Of a stretch of DNA of 64,000 nucleotides, positions 61,276-64,000 are shown one piece after another. Under the pieces are notes generated by a model, which saw nothing but the letters and a program-made list of their open reading frames with translations, was not told the DNA's origin and did not search any database. Source of the DNA: Pelomonas dachongensis (GTDB taxonomy: Bacteria > Pseudomonadota > Gammaproteobacteria > Burkholderiales > Burkholderiaceae_C); NCBI RefSeq assembly GCF_043555865.1, contig NZ_JBIGHY010000005.1:124001-188000 (forward strand), written 5' to 3'. The stretch's first letter is position 1, and each line of letters starts with the position of its first letter. The position numbers and the translations under genes were made by a program.

Positions 61276-62255
61276 CGCCCGCACCGCCGCACGTCGTCGC
61301 CGACGGTCGCCCGGCGGAGGGTCGCCATGCCGGGCGCATCGCCCGCATCGATTGGGCACCGCTGCGCCCGCGCGCCGGCTGGCTGTGGCGGCGGCTGCAT
61401 CACAAGCGCTGGCATTACGTGGGCCTGGCGCATGAGCAGGTGTTCATCGGGGTGGCCATCGTGGACGTCGGTTGGACCGCCACCGCCTTCGCCTACCTGT
61501 TCGATCGCCGCGAGCGCCGGCTGCTGGCGGACTGGAGCCAGGACGGCCTGCCGAGCCTGCAGGCGGGCGTGTCGGATGAGCCGCTGGCCGGCGCGCATAC
61601 CTGGTTCCACGGCCCGGGTGCGCGGCTGAGGCTGCAGCACCAGGCCGGCGACACGCTGGCGCTGACGGTGCACTCCCGCGCACTGCGCCTGGAGGCCAAT
61701 CTGGCGCTGGGGGCGATGGCGCCGCCGCTGCTGGCCATCGGCCGCGTGGACGGCGGCCTGGCACACGCCACGCAGAAGACCAGCGCGCTGCCCGTGCACG
61801 GCTGGGCTGAGGCGCAGGGGCGCCGCTTCGCGCTGGACGGCGGGTGGGCAGCGGTTGACGCGTCCAATGGCCTGCTGGCCCGCGACACCGCCTGGCTCTG
61901 GGCCAGCGCCCACGGACCCGGCGTGGGCTTCAACCTGCAGCAGGGCTACTTCGGCGAGCAGGAAAACGTGTTGTGGCTGGATGGCCGGCCCGTGGCCTTG
62001 GGCGCCGCGCGCTTCGTGTTCGACGCTGCGCAGCCGCTGCAGCCCTGGCGCGTCAGCACCGACGATGGGCTGCTGGACCTGGTGTTCACACCCGAGGGCG
62101 CCCGCACGCAGGACCGCGACCTGGGCTTCGCCGCCAGCCACTACGTGCAGCCCATTGGCAGCTTCACGGGCCAGGTAAGGGCGGCGGCCGATGCGCCGCC
62201 CCGGGCCGTGGTGGCGCTGGCGGGCGTCACGGAGGACCATCGCTCACGCTGGTGA
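61272..62255 (+). CDS. DUF2804 family protein
   Basis: A 327-residue protein of the DUF2804 family, function unknown. Recognisable blocks are RPRAGWLWRRLHHKRWHYVG, ALPVHGWAEAQGRRFALDGG and GVGFNLQQGYFGEQENVLWL. There is no signal peptide. Its ATG overlaps the AraC gene stop, so the two are co-translated; relatives are often near lipid genes, and the desaturase-type gene is just across the divergent promoter. Confidence 0.82.
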   Translation: MTPAPPHVVADGRPAEGRHAGRIARIDWAPLRPRAGWLWRRLHHKRWHYVGLAHEQVFIGVAIVDVGWTATAFAYLFDRRERRLLADWSQDGLPSLQAGVSDEPLAGAHTWFHGPGARLRLQHQAGDTLALTVHSRALRLEANLALGAMAPPLLAIGRVDGGLAHATQKTSALPVHGWAEAQGRRFALDGGWAAVDASNGLLARDTAWLWASAHGPGVGFNLQQGYFGEQENVLWLDGRPVALGAARFVFDAAQPLQPWRVSTDDGLLDLVFTPEGARTQDRDLGFAASHYVQPIGSFTGQVRAAADAPPRAVVALAGVTEDHRSRW

Positions 62256-62292
62256 ACGGCTTTACAGTGCTTCGCAGCGCGCCCCCCGCCCG

Positions 62293-63618
62293 ATGCAACA
62301 CGCTCCCAGCAACCCCGGACTCCTCGCCGCCGGCATCGCCCTGACGCTGCTGGCGGTGGCCGGCCATACCTGGCTGCCACTGCAGGAACTGGACCTGACG
62401 CACCCGGGCGTGGCCAGCAATGCGTTCCTGATCGGCGAGCAGCAGGCCGCCGACGGCGCGACCCCTCCGGTGCGCTGGGTGAATGCCGAACGCCACCACT
62501 GGCACTGCGACTACCGCAGCATTGAAGGCCGCCAAGGCTGCGGCCTGACCTTCATGCTGGGCGACACCGAGCAGGGCCGCGGCATCGACCTGCGCAGCTA
62601 CTCGACGCTGCGCATGGACCTCGTGCTGAACGGCGGTGCGCCGCTGGTGCGCGTGGCCATGCGCAACTTCGACCCGCGGTTCTCGAAGCTGGAGGATGGC
62701 AACAGCGCGCGCATGCAGTCGGTGCAGCTGCGCCCGCGCGACGTCGCTCGGCCGGTGCAACTGAACCTGAGCGAGCTGACCGTGCCCGAATGGTGGGTGC
62801 AGCAATTCGACCTGCCGCGCGAGTACAACCAGCCCAGTCGCGAGAACGTCACGGCGTTCACGGTCGACATCCCCGGCGACATCAGCGGCCAGCCGCAAGA
62901 CCTGGAGTTGCGCAGCCTGGTGCTGCAGGGCGAATGGATCAGCCGCGATCAGCTCTACCTGGCCATCCTGAGCGCGTGGCTGCTGGGGGCCAGCGCACTG
63001 GCAACGCGGCGCTGGCGCGAGCTCCGCCAGCGCGCACGGCAGCAGCAGCGGGAGATAGACGCGCTGACCACCCGCACCCGCCAACTGCGCCTGGAGCAGG
63101 AGGGGCTGCGCCGCCTAGCCACCATCGACGAGCTGACCGGCGTGCTGAACCGCCGCGGCCTCGAAGCCGCAATCGACGACCTTGAGGCCCAGGCCGAACC
63201 GCTGGGCCTAGTGCTGCTGGACATCGACCACTTCAAGGCCGTCAACGACCACTGGGGCCATGCGGCTGGCGACGAGGTGCTGCGCCGCGTGGCGGCCATC
63301 GTCGCGGCCAGCCTGCGCAGCGCCGACGTCATCGGTCGCTGGGGCGGCGAGGAGTTCGTCATCGTCTGCCGCTGCCGCCACATCGACGAGGCGGCGGCGC
63401 TGGCCGAGAAGCTGCGCGTTGCCATCGTGGCCGCCGACGTGGATGCCAAGGGCCGCTTCGGCGTCACTGCCAGCTTCGGAGTGACGCTGGTGCCGCCCGG
63501 CACGCCGACACGGCGCGCATTCCGGCGCGCCGACGCAGCGCTCTACCGCGCCAAGGCCGGTGGGAGGGACCGCGTGGAACTGAGCATTGCGGGGCAGGAC
63601 GCGGCGACGACCCGCTGA
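62293..63618 (+). CDS. membrane-bound diguanylate cyclase (GGDEF)
   Basis: A 441-residue GGDEF protein. Transmembrane helices at about 11-27 and 221-240 enclose a periplasmic domain with a carbohydrate-binding-like beta fold (RSYSTLRMDLVLNGGAPLVR; ENVTAFTVDIPGDISGQPQD). A coiled linker (QQREIDALTTRTRQLRLEQE) leads to the cyclase with the intact GGEEF motif (351-355) and an inhibitory I-site RSAD five residues before it. It should make c-di-GMP in response to an external, perhaps glycan-related, signal. It follows DUF2804 by 37 bp and may share its transcript. Confidence 0.92.
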   Translation: MQHAPSNPGLLAAGIALTLLAVAGHTWLPLQELDLTHPGVASNAFLIGEQQAADGATPPVRWVNAERHHWHCDYRSIEGRQGCGLTFMLGDTEQGRGIDLRSYSTLRMDLVLNGGAPLVRVAMRNFDPRFSKLEDGNSARMQSVQLRPRDVARPVQLNLSELTVPEWWVQQFDLPREYNQPSRENVTAFTVDIPGDISGQPQDLELRSLVLQGEWISRDQLYLAILSAWLLGASALATRRWRELRQRARQQQREIDALTTRTRQLRLEQEGLRRLATIDELTGVLNRRGLEAAIDDLEAQAEPLGLVLLDIDHFKAVNDHWGHAAGDEVLRRVAAIVAASLRSADVIGRWGGEEFVIVCRCRHIDEAAALAEKLRVAIVAADVDAKGRFGVTASFGVTLVPPGTPTRRAFRRADAALYRAKAGGRDRVELSIAGQDAATTR

Positions 63619-63639
63619 AGCCAACGCCCGCCCCAGGGC

Positions 63640-64000
<361 letters not shown>

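Overview
The window is a high-GC (roughly two-thirds G+C), gene-dense stretch of a bacterial chromosome. The gene set points to a Burkholderiales betaproteobacterium, probably from the Roseateles/Mitsuaria/Pelomonas/Rubrivivax neighbourhood. Pointers are 3-hydroxybutyrate dehydrogenase, a czcICBA metal-efflux operon, a PEP-CTERM protein, nadA/nadB de novo NAD synthesis, an OmpR/EnvZ pair and the codon bias. The genus is an inference. No rRNA or CRISPR array was seen. One tRNA gene (Val, GAC) is present.

Layout. 1-2000: a class II UvrA-like ATPase running off the left edge. 2300-3500: a YbdK-type carboxylate-amine ligase. 3560-7660 is the accessory patch: a decayed IS3-family element (3563-4796), a hipBA toxin-antitoxin pair with repeated operator-like sites, a palindromic/direct repeat cluster, an IS66 transposase remnant, and then the tRNA-Val gene. 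7786-14800: housekeeping and regulation (relA, alpha/beta hydrolase, 3-hydroxybutyrate dehydrogenase, SIMPL protein, OmpR/EnvZ). 14829-20000: a periplasmic binding protein, then ispF and ispD split by a branched-chain-amino-acid-type binding protein, a class II aldolase and an RlmN-like radical SAM methyltransferase. 20134-27906: a chalcone-isomerase-like protein, D-lactate dehydrogenase and czcICBA. 27908-28446: a broken parDE module. 28499-35293: a DUF885 peptidase-like protein, mfd, vapBC and serB. 35250-41389: a 945-residue SARP-type ATPase regulator, then a pectate lyase lipoprotein and a PEP-CTERM protein. 41798-49653: S4 protein, universal stress protein, Rnk, a TPP enzyme, an AI-2E-type permease, an MFS/AraC divergent pair and a solute-binding protein. 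49733-55167: nadA and nadB enclosing comFB and a three-gene SPFH/membrane/ribbon-helix-helix operon. 55295-64000: two tandem S9 peptidases, a fatty-acid-hydroxylase-type protein divergent from AraC-DUF2804, a diguanylate cyclase, and the C-terminus of ClpB at the right edge.

System-level reading. The most interesting candidate is 51239-53368: an SPFH membrane-scaffold protein, a multi-pass membrane protein and a small ribbon-helix-helix DNA-binding protein in one operon. A perfect 16-bp palindrome sits on the predicted promoter, which suggests a self-regulated membrane-associated module. Other points are a pectate lyase co-transcribed with a PEP-CTERM surface protein, a direct-repeat operator candidate between a desaturase and its AraC neighbour, and a parDE pair in which one inserted and one lost base fuse antitoxin to toxin. 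Many long open frames on the opposite strand of real genes are GC-driven shadows and were left out.
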